64,000 bases of DNA, from positions 1 through 64,000 of the forward strand of contig NZ_CADIJW010000026.1 in NCBI RefSeq assembly GCF_902859745.1, read 5' to 3'. Position numbers and translations under genes: made by a program. Positions 39,316 to 48,927 of this stretch are shown piece after piece (position 1 is the stretch's first letter; each line of letters starts with the position of its first letter). The notes under the pieces were generated by a model. It was not told where the DNA came from, did no database searches, and saw only the letters and a list, made by a program, of their open reading frames with translations. The stretch is from Achromobacter dolens (GTDB lineage: Bacteria; Pseudomonadota; Gammaproteobacteria; Burkholderiales; Burkholderiaceae_B).

Positions 39316-42300
39316 ATGAGGCGCGCCGTCATGTGGCGGCCGCTGGCCCTGGCCCTGGCCGCGGCGCTGGCCGGCCTGCATGCCGGCAGCGTCCGGGCGG
39401 AAGAGGCGTTCGCCGACTGGCAATACGATTGCGTCGGCCGCACCTATGCCATCACCCCGGACGTCTCCTGCAACCGCGACTATGCCGAAGGCCTGGCGGC
39501 GGTGTTGACGGGCAAGGCGAGCGATGCGGCCGGCACCTGGGGCTATATCGACAAGCAGGGCCGGATGGTCATCACGCCGGCCTACCAGGACGCCGAGTCG
39601 TTCCAGAACGGGCTGGCCGCGGTGCGGCAGGATGGCCTGTGGGGCTACATCGATACGCGCGGCGCCTGGGTGATCAAGCCGCGCTTCGCGCGCGCCTCGG
39701 GCTTCAACGCCGCGGGCACCGCGCTGGTCGAGGACAATGAGCGCGACGTGCTCATCAATCGCCAGGGCCAGGTCGTCAAGACCTTCGAACTGGGCACGCG
39801 ATCCTGGGGGTTCGAGCCGGGCCAGAAACTGGCGGCGATGGAAGTGCCGCAGGCGCCGCGCCTGTTCAACACCGCGACCGGCCGCGCCCTGACGCTGCCG
39901 GCCGACGTGATGCGGCTGGAGCGGCCGGTCGCCGACACGCTGCCGGCGCAGCGCCGCAGCACCCGCTACGGCGGCCTGTGGGGCCTGCTGGATGCCGACG
40001 GCAAATGGGCCATCGCGCCCGAGGTGCTGGGCTCGGATCAGCCGCCGCTGCGCGACGGCGACACGCTCGCCGTGCACCGCGACGAGGCCTGGGCATTCGT
40101 GCGGCCCGACGGCTCGCCGCTGACGGCGGGCCGCTATGAAAGCGTGGTCCGGCCCGGCGCGGGCCTGTGGCTGGTCAAGCCCCGCGACACGGCGCAGTAC
40201 GTGCTGCTGGATGCCAACCTGCGGCCGATGCGCACCTTCACGAACCCCTATGTGGGCGTGGAGGAAAGCGGCGGCTGGAAGGTGCTGACCGACGTCGACG
40301 CGGTCGTGATGATCGCCCCGGGCGGCAATATCGTGGTGACGCCGGCCGCCTTCGGCCGTGTCACGGTCAGTGACGATGGCCTGGCCTGGCTGTACGCCCA
40401 GGGCCCCGGCGACGCGTTCGCGAGCGACGCGGCCAAGCCTGCCTCGGAGACGGACCACGCCGACGCCGCCGCGGCGCCGGCCGAAGCGGGCGCCGGCCCC
40501 GCCGATCCCCCGCCACCGACGGCGCCGGCCATCATCGAATCCGCGCCGACGCCAACGACTGCCGACGCCAGCGGTCCGGCGACCGATGCCGCGGCGGTCG
40601 ACATCGCGGGCCCGACGGTCGATGCCGCGGTCGACAACGCGGTCCCCGCTGCCGTCGAAGCCGCGGCCGATGCCGCCACCAGCGTCGCGGTGGCCGGCAC
40701 CGACAGCGAAGCCACGCTGCGCCAGATCTACCGCGCCGACGGCACGGCGCTGCTCGACAGCGATACCGCCGAACGCCTGGGCCAATATCGCGTGCTGCCC
40801 TTCTCCCCCCGGCGCGCCAACGACAGATCGCGCGAGGCCGGGCCCGACGCCGACCAATTGCCGCTGGCCCTGCTGCGGCCGAACGACTACCAGCAGCCCA
40901 CCGGCATCCTGACGCGCTCGGGCAGGATCGTCACCAATCCCGACTGGGACGACATGAGCACCTACGACGCCGCCGCGCCGTTGCTGGTGAAGACGCGCAA
41001 GCGCACCGTCGGCGCGATCGACGCCGAGGGCAACTGGATCCTGCCGCCCACCTACGCCGGCATCGGCGGCTTCAAGGGCGCCTACAGTTGGGCGCGCACG
41101 CCGGGCATGAGCCGCGACGAGGCCGTGCTGATCGACACACGGGGCAACGCGCAGAAGCTGCCGGCCTACGTAGAAGTCAACGGCGAGAAGATCGACGGCG
41201 ACCTGCTCTACTTCTATAAGCAGGACGAGCGCCGCAACCGCCGCTGGGGACTGTGGAACATCCGCAGCGCCAGCGTCGCCGTGGCGCCGACGCTGGGCCG
41301 GATCGAGGATTTCCAGGACAACTGGGCCAAGGCGCAGGACCGCGACCGCTGGGGCATCATCGACCGCCATGGCAAGTGGGTCGTGCCTGCCACCTACACC
41401 GGCAGCTACGACCTGGACTACCTCGGCAACGGCTACCTGCTGGTGCGCGAGCCCAAAGGCAAGAATGACTCGGGCTACCGCGACGACTACCGCCTGATCC
41501 ATTTGCCCAGCGGCAAGCGCAGCGCGGTGCTGCACGAGAAACCGCAGGACCTGAAACACGGCCGCTACCTGGGACAGGGCAAGGACGGCGGCACGCTGCT
41601 GTTCGACGCAGGCGGCGGCATGACCCGCCTGTTCGACGGCGTGCCCGAGCGCCAGGATCAGTTCGGCGACTGGATCTACGTGCAATACCGTTCGCGCAAC
41701 GGCGCGATCGACGCGCGCGGCAACCTCAAGGTCTCCGCCAGCAACGGCGAGTTCAACCCCTTCTTCGTCCAGCCCGAGGGCCTGGCGCGCGTCTACGACG
41801 GCCAGCGCTACCGCCTGATGGACGAAAACGGCAAGGCCCTGCTCGAAAAACTCGGCGACGGCACGCCGCTGGCCTCCATGCAGCGGGTGATCTTCCGCGA
41901 CCGCGACACGGCGGAAAGCGTCATGACCGATCTCCAGGGTCGCGAAATCACGCGATTCAAGGGCGAGTTCGCGGTTGAAGAGGACACCGCCAGCGAGGGC
42001 GTGGTGGCCTATCGCGGCAACGGCGACCGCTACGGTTTCGTCAATGCATCCGGCAAGCGCATCGTCGGCCCCTACTTCAACAAGCTCGGCCCGCTGCGCG
42101 ACGGGCTGGCGCTGGCGCGGCGCGACCAACGCAGCGGCAAGCTGCTCGGCTACATCGACCTGAGCGGGCGCTACGTGATCCCGCCCGAGTTCGGCTGGGC
42201 CGGCGACTTCAAGGAGGGGCGCGCACTGGTGCGCCGCGATCGCCTGCTGGAATTCATCGACACCCGCGGCAAGACCACCGCCATCTTCGGCCTGCTGTGC

Positions 42301-42426
42301 GGCCAGATCATCGTGATGGACGGGCAGGAACGCGTGACCTGGCCGCGCGAGGAGCTGACCTGCCCCGACGCCGTCGGGACCGAAGGCGTGCCCGTCCCCG
42401 AATCCACCAAAGCAGAACAATCATGA
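39316..42426 (+). CDS. Large exported WG-repeat protein 1
   Basis: A 1036-residue protein with a Sec signal peptide (MRRAVMWRPLALALAAAL, cleavage near VRAEE). It is built of many WG (KWG-type) beta repeats such as WGYIDKQGRMVITPAY, WGYIDTRGAWVIKP and WGIIDRHGKWVVPATY at both ends, split by a Pro/Ala/Asp-rich linker (about 371-465). WG repeats form propeller-like scaffolds of unknown ligand. It overlaps the second WG gene by 4 bp (ATGA). The Met at 39316 is chosen as it opens the signal peptide. No clear promoter is recognised in 39132-39315. Confidence 0.82.
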   Translation: MRRAVMWRPLALALAAALAGLHAGSVRAEEAFADWQYDCVGRTYAITPDVSCNRDYAEGLAAVLTGKASDAAGTWGYIDKQGRMVITPAYQDAESFQNGLAAVRQDGLWGYIDTRGAWVIKPRFARASGFNAAGTALVEDNERDVLINRQGQVVKTFELGTRSWGFEPGQKLAAMEVPQAPRLFNTATGRALTLPADVMRLERPVADTLPAQRRSTRYGGLWGLLDADGKWAIAPEVLGSDQPPLRDGDTLAVHRDEAWAFVRPDGSPLTAGRYESVVRPGAGLWLVKPRDTAQYVLLDANLRPMRTFTNPYVGVEESGGWKVLTDVDAVVMIAPGGNIVVTPAAFGRVTVSDDGLAWLYAQGPGDAFASDAAKPASETDHADAAAAPAEAGAGPADPPPPTAPAIIESAPTPTTADASGPATDAAAVDIAGPTVDAAVDNAVPAAVEAAADAATSVAVAGTDSEATLRQIYRADGTALLDSDTAERLGQYRVLPFSPRRANDRSREAGPDADQLPLALLRPNDYQQPTGILTRSGRIVTNPDWDDMSTYDAAAPLLVKTRKRTVGAIDAEGNWILPPTYAGIGGFKGAYSWARTPGMSRDEAVLIDTRGNAQKLPAYVEVNGEKIDGDLLYFYKQDERRNRRWGLWNIRSASVAVAPTLGRIEDFQDNWAKAQDRDRWGIIDRHGKWVVPATYTGSYDLDYLGNGYLLVREPKGKNDSGYRDDYRLIHLPSGKRSAVLHEKPQDLKHGRYLGQGKDGGTLLFDAGGGMTRLFDGVPERQDQFGDWIYVQYRSRNGAIDARGNLKVSASNGEFNPFFVQPEGLARVYDGQRYRLMDENGKALLEKLGDGTPLASMQRVIFRDRDTAESVMTDLQGREITRFKGEFAVEEDTASEGVVAYRGNGDRYGFVNASGKRIVGPYFNKLGPLRDGLALARRDQRSGKLLGYIDLSGRYVIPPEFGWAGDFKEGRALVRRDRLLEFIDTRGKTTAIFGLLCGQIIVMDGQERVTWPREELTCPDAVGTEGVPVPESTKAEQS

Positions 42427-45311
42427 CCACGCGCGCGTTTCACGCTACCCGTATCGCCTGCGCCGTCGCCGCGCTAGGCCTGTCGCTGTCCGCACACGCC
42501 CAATACCGCCAGAACGGCATCCCCTGCGTCGACGGCCTGATGGATCCGGCCGCGACCAGCCGCGACATCCAGGCCTACCAGGGCCCCACTGGCTGCATCG
42601 GGCCGCTGTCGGACAACCGCGCCGCCGTGCTGCTGCCGTCCTCGCTCGAGGAAATCGACCGCGTGCCGACCGACCAGTCGCTGCGCCGGCATGCCTGGGG
42701 CTTCATCGATGGCAACGGCAAGCTGGTGGTCCCGCCGCAGTTCGAGCGCGTCGGCAGCTTCCACCATGGCCTGGCCGCGGTGCGCTGGAAGGGCAAGTGG
42801 GGCTATATCGACGCTAGGGGCAGGATGGCGGTGCCGCCGCGCTATGACAGCGTCGGCGACTTCGTCGAGGCCGGGCTGGCGGTAGTGACGCTGGACGGCC
42901 AGCGCCAGTTGATCGACCGCAGCGGCAAGGCCGTGGGCGATGCGCTCGATGCCAGCGTCGAAAACGTGATCCTGGGCGAGGGCCGGCCCGCGCAACTGTC
43001 CGTCACCTATCGCGAGGAATACCGCTCCCCCGACGGCGAACGCCGCTACGCCAAGGATGGCCTGCGGGTGGTGTCGAGCTTCGGCAAGGACCTGTTCATC
43101 GGCATCGACAACCATGGCATGTACGGCCTGCTCGACGCCGACTGGAACTGGCGCGTGGAACCGAAGTTCAGCGACATCACGCGGCAGAAGGACGCTCCGC
43201 TGGCGCTCGGCATCGGCGACGAAGAGGTGGTGCTGATCGACGAGCAGGGCGCACTGATTGGCGAAGGCAAGCGCTACCAGCGCCTTGGCCGCGTCGGCAA
43301 GGCCTTCTGGAGCGCGCAACTGCCCACCAAGGGCTACGCGCTGCTGGACGCGCGCGGCCGCTCCATTGCCACGCTCACCAACGAGGAAGCGAACGCCTCG
43401 GACATCTACGACAACACGCTGGTCTACGTCTCGGGCGACAGGCTCAAGGCCTACGTGCCCGGACGCCCCGAGGCCCTGACGCTGGGCAGCCGCGACCTCA
43501 AGCCCGAGGAGAACGAAGGCGGCTATCTGCTGTTGCGCGACAAGGCCGGCAACGTGGCCGGCCTGCTGACGCCCAAAGGCGTCTGGCTGCAGGGCGAGAG
43601 CGCGCCGCCCTGGCTGGCGCAGGCCGGCCGGCTGGCGGTGCGCCAGGGCAAGCTGTGGGTCTCCAGCCAGGACGGCCAGTTGCTCAACGCGATCGACGCC
43701 GATGGCCGCGCGGTGCTGCAGCCCGAGGCGGTCGAAGCGGCGCAAGGCTCGCAACTGCGCGACTTGCCGCTGGACGTGCCGGATGGCCCGCTCGGCGTGC
43801 TGGGACAGGGCTATTGCCACTGCACGGAAGGCGGCGCCGGGCTGCTGTTGGCCGACGGCAGCGTCGCCACCCGCAAGGACTGGAGCGAGATCGTGCCGCT
43901 GGACGGCCCGCGCGACGACGACACGGCGCAGGACGACGCCGAGGCCGAACCGCTGACCGCCGACCAGTTGCGCTTCGCCGCGCAGAGCGACGCGGGCATG
44001 CAACTGCTCGACGGCCGCGGCAAGCCGATGGACCTGCCGCTGCAACAGCACATCGGCGCCTTCCGCCATGGTTACGCGCTGATCTACGCCAAGGGCGAGA
44101 CGCGCCTGGTCGACCGCGCCGGCAAGACCTACGACCTGCCCGACTACTTCGAGGCCGAAGTGGTCGCGCCGGGACTGGTACGCTACCTGAAGACCGCGGC
44201 CGAAGGCGATCCGTGGGGCCTGTACGACTTCATCGCCGGCAAGGAAGTGTCGGCCCCGGCCTTCCAGTACATCGGCGCGTTCCACGACGGCCGCGCCATC
44301 GCCGCGCTCGGCAAGGACAAGGTGGGCGTGATCGATCCGCAGGGCAAGTGGATCGTGCCGCCGCGCCACAACGACGCCCGCCGCGTCAACGACAAGCTGT
44401 GGCTGATGTACCAGGCGGGCTCGAAGGAAGAGGACTACCGCCGCCCGGCCGCGCTGTTCAATCGCGAGGGACGCGCCCTGACCCGCTTTCAGCCGGCGCT
44501 GGAAGTGTCGCGCGACGGCAGCGGCGCCTATCTGGCCTACAGCCAGAAGAACCGCTGGATCATCGCGCCCGACGCCTCCGACGCGCTCGACCTGCAGGAC
44601 GCGAACTACACACCCATGGGCACCTGGCTCGCCATCCGCCGCGCCGACCGCCACGGCTACGTGGATGGCCAGGGCCGCTGGCAGATCGCGCCGGGCGCGG
44701 TGGCCGGCACGCCATTCCAGGGCACGCCGCCACGCGCGCTGGTCAGCGGCGAAGACGGCGCCCGCCTGATCGACGAACACGGCAAGACCGTGGCCAGCCT
44801 GCCTGCCGGCGACTGGTACTGGCCGGCAGGCTCGGCCTGGTTGCTGCGTTCGGACACCGACGCCGAGGGCAACCCGGTCACCGTTTACACCGACACCACG
44901 GGCAAGACCCGCATGACCCTGCCGGGCACCGCGACCTCGTTCTCCGAAGGCCAGGCAGCCATGGTGCTGCCCAACGGCAACATGCGCGCGGTCAACGACA
45001 AGGGCGTGGCGACCGGGCCGACGTTCGACCACATCGGCCCGCGCCGCGATGGCCTGGCGCCGGTCCTGGTTGGCGACCGCTACGGCTACGCCGACGGCCA
45101 GGGCCGGCTGGCGATCACCCCGGTGTATCTGTGGGCCTCGACGTTTGCCAACCAGCGCGCCGTGGTGTCGACGCGGGACATCTCGATGATCGTGGACGAG
45201 CGCGGCACGATGGTGGCGCGCGTCACCATGGAATGCGGCATCCGCACGCTCCGCGGCAGCTACAACCAGCGGCTGTGGCCGCTGTCGATGCCGCAGCGCT
45301 GCCGCCAGTGA
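42423..45311 (+). CDS. Large exported WG-repeat protein 2
   Basis: A 962-residue partner of the preceding protein, also with a Sec signal (ending LSAHAQ). Repeats include WGFIDGNGKLVVPPQF, WGYIDARGRMAVPPRY and VGVIDPQGKWIVPPRH; a Cys pair occurs near the start (IPCVDG, TGCIG) and end (MECGI, PQRCRQ). The shared architecture and 4-bp overlap suggest duplication followed by joint function in the periplasm or at the surface. A strong hairpin follows the stop. Confidence 0.82.
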   Translation: MTTRAFHATRIACAVAALGLSLSAHAQYRQNGIPCVDGLMDPAATSRDIQAYQGPTGCIGPLSDNRAAVLLPSSLEEIDRVPTDQSLRRHAWGFIDGNGKLVVPPQFERVGSFHHGLAAVRWKGKWGYIDARGRMAVPPRYDSVGDFVEAGLAVVTLDGQRQLIDRSGKAVGDALDASVENVILGEGRPAQLSVTYREEYRSPDGERRYAKDGLRVVSSFGKDLFIGIDNHGMYGLLDADWNWRVEPKFSDITRQKDAPLALGIGDEEVVLIDEQGALIGEGKRYQRLGRVGKAFWSAQLPTKGYALLDARGRSIATLTNEEANASDIYDNTLVYVSGDRLKAYVPGRPEALTLGSRDLKPEENEGGYLLLRDKAGNVAGLLTPKGVWLQGESAPPWLAQAGRLAVRQGKLWVSSQDGQLLNAIDADGRAVLQPEAVEAAQGSQLRDLPLDVPDGPLGVLGQGYCHCTEGGAGLLLADGSVATRKDWSEIVPLDGPRDDDTAQDDAEAEPLTADQLRFAAQSDAGMQLLDGRGKPMDLPLQQHIGAFRHGYALIYAKGETRLVDRAGKTYDLPDYFEAEVVAPGLVRYLKTAAEGDPWGLYDFIAGKEVSAPAFQYIGAFHDGRAIAALGKDKVGVIDPQGKWIVPPRHNDARRVNDKLWLMYQAGSKEEDYRRPAALFNREGRALTRFQPALEVSRDGSGAYLAYSQKNRWIIAPDASDALDLQDANYTPMGTWLAIRRADRHGYVDGQGRWQIAPGAVAGTPFQGTPPRALVSGEDGARLIDEHGKTVASLPAGDWYWPAGSAWLLRSDTDAEGNPVTVYTDTTGKTRMTLPGTATSFSEGQAAMVLPNGNMRAVNDKGVATGPTFDHIGPRRDGLAPVLVGDRYGYADGQGRLAITPVYLWASTFANQRAVVSTRDISMIVDERGTMVARVTMECGIRTLRGSYNQRLWPLSMPQRCRQ

Positions 45312-45312
45312 G

Positions 45313-45338
45313 GCCGGCTCGCGCCGGCGCGAGCCGGC
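45313..45338. terminator. 12-bp perfect hairpin between convergent genes
   Basis: GCCGGCTCGCGC-CG-GCGCGAGCCGGC lies two bases after the WG-protein stop and 20 bases from the convergent enzyme gene. No T-run, so a bidirectional stalling or RNA-stabilising hairpin is likely. Confidence 0.55.
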
Positions 45339-45357
45339 GCGCCGCATCCGCGCCCCG

Positions 45358-46218
45358 CTACTGCGCGTCCAGCGCCAGGTAACGACGGGTCTGCACGATC
45401 TCCTCGCGTTCCTTGAAACTGGTCAGGCGCTCGGCCAGCGCGCTGCTGTCGCCAGTCTCGCGGATCGCCGCCAGCGTGGCCTGCATCGCGTGGATGGCGG
45501 CGCGCTGCAGGTCCGATGGAATGATCGCCAGGCGATAGCCCATCGCGGCCAGGTCGGGCAGCGGCACCAGCGGGGTCTTGCCGCCATAGAACATGTTGAT
45601 CAGCTTCAGGCCCGGCAGCCGGTCGGCAATGGCGCGGATCTGCTCCAGCGTTTCCGGGGCCTCGACGAACACCATGTCGGCGCCGGCCTTCACATAGCGC
45701 TCGGCGCGCGCGATGGCCGCATCGAAGCCTTCCACCGCGATGGCGTCGGTGCGCGCGATCACCATCGTGTCGGCGTCGGCAAGCGTCTGGCGGGCGATGT
45801 GGACCTTGCGGCACATTTCCTCCGCGTCCACCAGGCTCTTGTCGTCCAGGTGGCCGCAGCGCTTGGGAAACGACTGGTCCTCGATGTGGAAGGCCGCGAC
45901 CCCGGCCCGTTCCATGATGCGCACGGTGCGCTCGACGTTGGCCGAGCCGCCGAAGCCGGTGTCGGCGTCGGCCACCACCGGCAGGCCGCTGGCGTCGACG
46001 ATCTTCTCGACCCGGTCCATGACCTCGGTGAAGCTCAACAGGCCGATGTCGGGGTAGCCCGCGGCGCGCGCGATGGCGCCGCCGCTGGCGTAGACGGCAT
46101 TGAAGCCGGCCGCCGCCACCAGGCGGGCCGACATGCCATCGTAGGCGCCGGGCGCTACCACGATGTCCTGGGCCAGATGGCGGCGCAGCAGCGCGCCGGG
46201 AGTGGGAGTCGAAGCCAT
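45358..46218 (-). CDS. Isocitrate lyase/PEP mutase family enzyme
   Basis: A 286-residue alpha/beta-barrel enzyme of the PEP mutase/isocitrate lyase superfamily. Features are VAPGAYDGMSARLVAAAGFNAVYASGG, PVVADADTGFGG (Mg site), FHIEDQSFPKRCGH (active loop) and VIARTDA. Substrates in this group include methylisocitrate, oxaloacetate and carboxyphosphonoenolpyruvate; which one applies here cannot be told. The SFPKRCGH loop is the type of methylisocitrate lyase and oxaloacetate decarboxylases. AAAGGA sits 6 bases before the ATG at 46218. It is divergent from a LysR gene. Confidence 0.82.
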   Translation of the reverse strand: MASTPTPGALLRRHLAQDIVVAPGAYDGMSARLVAAAGFNAVYASGGAIARAAGYPDIGLLSFTEVMDRVEKIVDASGLPVVADADTGFGGSANVERTVRIMERAGVAAFHIEDQSFPKRCGHLDDKSLVDAEEMCRKVHIARQTLADADTMVIARTDAIAVEGFDAAIARAERYVKAGADMVFVEAPETLEQIRAIADRLPGLKLINMFYGGKTPLVPLPDLAAMGYRLAIIPSDLQRAAIHAMQATLAAIRETGDSSALAERLTSFKEREEIVQTRRYLALDAQ

Positions 46219-46280
46219 GCGCATTCCTTTGGAAGACGAAGAGGGGGATATCCGCATCATCGTGCCGCCACACTAGAATG

Positions 46281-46293
46281 TCCAATATATGGA
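46281..46293. promoter_or_regulatory. LysR-type operator candidate
   Basis: TCCAATATATGGA is an inverted repeat (TCCA-N5-TGGA) in the AT-rich 107-bp region between divergent enzyme and LysR genes, where such regulators normally bind. Confidence 0.5.
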
Positions 46294-46325
46294 AAATTGA
46301 TAACCGGTACTTTTTGGATACCAAT

Positions 46326-47204
46326 ATGGAACTGCGCCACCTGCGCTATTTCGTGGCCACCGCCGAGGCCCAGCACTTCACCCGCGCGGCCGAGCAGTTG
46401 GGCATGGCGCAGCCGCCGCTGTCGCAGCAGATCCGACAACTGGAAGCGGAGATCGGCACGCCGCTGTTCGAGCGGCGCGGCCGCGGCGTCAGCCTGAACG
46501 ATGCCGGCCGCGCCTTCCTTGCCTGCGCACAGGACATCCTGCAGCGCGCGCAGGACGCGGCGCGGACGGCGCAACGCGCGGCGCGCGGCGAGGTCGGTGA
46601 ACTGTCGTTGGGCTTCACCGAATCGGCGTCGTTCCATCCGGTGGTGACCGAATTGATCCGGCTCTACCGGCAGCAATACCCCGATGTGGAAATGACGCTG
46701 TCGCAGGATGACAGCGAAACGCTGGTGGCGCGGCTGCGCGACGGGCTGATCGACGCCGCCTTCGTGCGGCCGCCGTTCGCGATGGAGGGCGGCCTGCGCT
46801 TCATGCAGTTGACGGAAGAGCCGCTGGTGGTGGCGCTGCCGCTGGGCCACGCGCTGGCGCGGCGCAAGCGGTTGGCGCCGGCCGACCTGGCGCAGGAGCG
46901 CTTCATTCAGTATTCACGCAAGTCGGGATACGGCCTGAGCGCGGACATCATGGCGGCGTGCCGCCAGCATGGGCTGAACCCGCTGCCGGGCCAGCGCGCG
47001 CCGCAGTTGTCATCGGCGGTGAACCTGGTGGCGGCGGGCATGGGCGTGGCGATCGTGCCGGCGTCGCTGCGCCACCTGCGTCCGGACGGCGTGGTCTACC
47101 GTCCCTTCGCGCTGGACTGGCCGCGCGCGGTGCTGGGGCTGGCGGTGCGCGACGACGCGCCCGGCGGACGGGTGGCCAACCTGCTGGCGCTGGCGCAGGG
47201 GTAG
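46326..47204 (+). CDS. LysR-family transcriptional regulator
   Basis: A 292-residue LTTR with the classical N-terminus MELRHLRYFVATAEAQHFTRAAEQLGMAQPPLSQQIRQLE (in outline) and an effector domain similar in length to BenM/CatM types. It is divergent from, and so probably controls, the isocitrate-lyase-family enzyme. An upstream in-frame start at 46278 exists, but the HTH begins at 46326. Confidence 0.87.
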   Translation: MELRHLRYFVATAEAQHFTRAAEQLGMAQPPLSQQIRQLEAEIGTPLFERRGRGVSLNDAGRAFLACAQDILQRAQDAARTAQRAARGEVGELSLGFTESASFHPVVTELIRLYRQQYPDVEMTLSQDDSETLVARLRDGLIDAAFVRPPFAMEGGLRFMQLTEEPLVVALPLGHALARRKRLAPADLAQERFIQYSRKSGYGLSADIMAACRQHGLNPLPGQRAPQLSSAVNLVAAGMGVAIVPASLRHLRPDGVVYRPFALDWPRAVLGLAVRDDAPGGRVANLLALAQG

Positions 47205-47218
47205 CGGCGCGCGCGACG

Positions 47219-48034
47219 TCAATCGTCGTGCGATTCGTGCACGGCGATGGCGCCGCGCTTCCAGTAGCTGGCGGCGCGGATGCGGCGCTTGTCGACGCCG
47301 TGCTGCGCGACCATGATTTCACGCACCGCCTTGGCCACGGCCGACTCGGCCGCGATCCAGGTGTAGCCCTCGCCGGATGGCAACGCCAGCTCACGCGCGG
47401 CTTCCAGCAGCAGCGTGCTGTAGCCGGCCGCGGTGCCGTCGCGGTGCAGCCAGCGCACGGTGGCCTGCGCTTGGGTCGGCAGCGGGATCTCGTTGGCGGC
47501 GGCCGGCACTTCGACCAGCACCAGGGCCTGCGCGGTCGCGGGCAGTTCCTCCAGGCGGCGGGCGATGGCGGGCAGCGCGGTCTCGTCGCCGATCAACACG
47601 TGCCAATCGAAGCCCTTGGGCACCACGAACGAACCGCGCGGTCCGCCGATGCCCAGGCGCTGGCCAGCCTCGGCCTGCTCGGCCCAGGTCGAGGCCGGGC
47701 CGTCGCCATGCAGCACGAAGTCGATATCCAGCTCCTCGCGCGCGGCGTCGTAGCGGCGCGGCGTGTAGTCGCGCGCGGCCGGGCGCGGCGCGCCGTCGGG
47801 GAATTTGATGCCGTCGGGACCGACCTCGGGCAACAGCAGCGGTTGCGACGGATCGGCGGGAAAAAACAGCTTCACGTGGTCGTCGAAGGACGCGGACACG
47901 AAGTCGCGCAGGTCTTCGCCGGTGAAGGTGACGCGGGCCAGCAGGCCGGCGATGCGCTCGACGCGCGCCACGGTCAGGATGCGCATCTTCAGGGGATGGC
48001 GCACGCGTTCGACAGTCAGGTCGCTACGGGTCAT
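47219..48034 (-). CDS. yqjH: Siderophore-interacting ferric-chelate reductase, YqjH-like
   Basis: A 271-residue FAD-binding SIP-family reductase. The FAD motif is ARDYTPRRYD, with FVLHGDGPASTWAEQA and GGPRGSFVVP typical of YqjH/ViuB, and a C-terminal AAESAVAKAVREIM NAD(P)H-binding end. It reduces ferric siderophores in the cytoplasm to release iron. It lies 25 bp downstream of a His-rich PadR regulator, as a leftward operon. In E. coli the same pair (yqjH/yqjI) is divergent. GGAG sits 6 bases upstream of the start. Confidence 0.85.
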   Translation of the reverse strand: MTRSDLTVERVRHPLKMRILTVARVERIAGLLARVTFTGEDLRDFVSASFDDHVKLFFPADPSQPLLLPEVGPDGIKFPDGAPRPAARDYTPRRYDAAREELDIDFVLHGDGPASTWAEQAEAGQRLGIGGPRGSFVVPKGFDWHVLIGDETALPAIARRLEELPATAQALVLVEVPAAANEIPLPTQAQATVRWLHRDGTAAGYSTLLLEAARELALPSGEGYTWIAAESAVAKAVREIMVAQHGVDKRRIRAASYWKRGAIAVHESHDD

Positions 48035-48059
48035 GGGGTCTCCAATGGGATAGGCGGAA

Positions 48060-48899
48060 TCAGTCACAGCTCTTGCCGGTGATTTCCGCGGTCGCGCGAC
48101 GCAGGATGGCGGCGATGCGACGTTGCTCGGCGGGCGAGGCCTCGGTGCGTTGCAGCAGCGCGTGGCGGATCTCCTGGCGGGCGTGCACGAACTCGTCGAT
48201 CCAGCCGCTGGCGTCTTCCTCGGCGGCAGCGCGCGGCTCGCCGCTCCAGGCCTGGCGCATCCAGTCCATCTTGCGGGCCACGTGCTTGAGCTTGTTGAAC
48301 ATCACCGACAGGCGCTCGCGGTTGGCTTCCAGGTGTTCGCGGCCCGGGTCCGCCAGGTGGTAGCGCTTCTTGCTGCCCTCCTGCTCGACGGTGGCGTAGC
48401 CCAGTTCTTCGAGATAGGTCAGCGCCGGATACACCATGCCCGGGCTGGGCGTGTAGAAGCCGTTGGACATCGCGCCCAGCGCCTTGATCAGCTCGTAGCC
48501 GTGGCTGGGGTTCTGTTCCAGCAGGCCGAGCAACATCAGTTGCAGGTCGTCGGCGGTGACCTTGCGGCCGCGCGCCCAGTGACGGCCATCGCCGCCGAAG
48601 CTGTCGTCGGCATCGCCGCCGCGGCCATTGCCGCCCCAGGGACCGCCGAACCAGCCGCGACCGCCGCCGGCGTGGCGGCCATGGCGGCCGCGGCCGCCGT
48701 GCAAGCCGTCCGCGTCATGGCCGGCGTGGCCATGGCGTTCGTGACGGCCGTGGTGATCGTGATGATCGTGGAACTCGTGGCGGCCATGATGGCCGTGGTG
48801 ATCGTGGGATTCGTGATGGCCATGGTGGCCATGGTGGCGCTCGTGCAACGCATGGCGCGAGCCACGGGCGAAAGCGGTCAGGAAATGAAAGTGGCGCAT
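48060..48899 (-). CDS. yqjI: His-rich PadR-family metal-responsive regulator, YqjI-like
   Basis: A 279-residue repressor. The first 75 residues contain 28 His in HHGHH/HDHH runs, followed by a Gly-rich linker and a PadR winged helix (LLGLLEQNPSHGYELIKAL; PSPGMVYPALTYLEELGYATVE) and a C-terminal dimerisation helix pair. E. coli YqjI is a PadR repressor whose His-rich N-terminus binds nickel and controls yqjH; the same job is likely here. It is the first gene of the operon with the ferric reductase, with a repeated operator just upstream. Confidence 0.85.
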   Translation of the reverse strand: MRHFHFLTAFARGSRHALHERHHGHHGHHESHDHHGHHGRHEFHDHHDHHGRHERHGHAGHDADGLHGGRGRHGRHAGGGRGWFGGPWGGNGRGGDADDSFGGDGRHWARGRKVTADDLQLMLLGLLEQNPSHGYELIKALGAMSNGFYTPSPGMVYPALTYLEELGYATVEQEGSKKRYHLADPGREHLEANRERLSVMFNKLKHVARKMDWMRQAWSGEPRAAAEEDASGWIDEFVHARQEIRHALLQRTEASPAEQRRIAAILRRATAEITGKSCD

Positions 48900-48927
48900 G
48901 GGGGCCTCGCTGGTGTCTGACGTATTA

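Noticed and set aside
39196-42420. A 1074-codon open frame on the minus strand across the first WG-repeat gene
   Set aside because: Low-complexity His/Val/Ala/Arg translation typical of the antisense of high-GC genes; no start signals, while the plus strand encodes clear WG repeats and a signal peptide.
48123-48920. Plus-strand 265-codon frame opposite the PadR gene
   Set aside because: Its Val/Met-rich stretches are the complement of the His-coding repeat; no membrane protein family resembles it.
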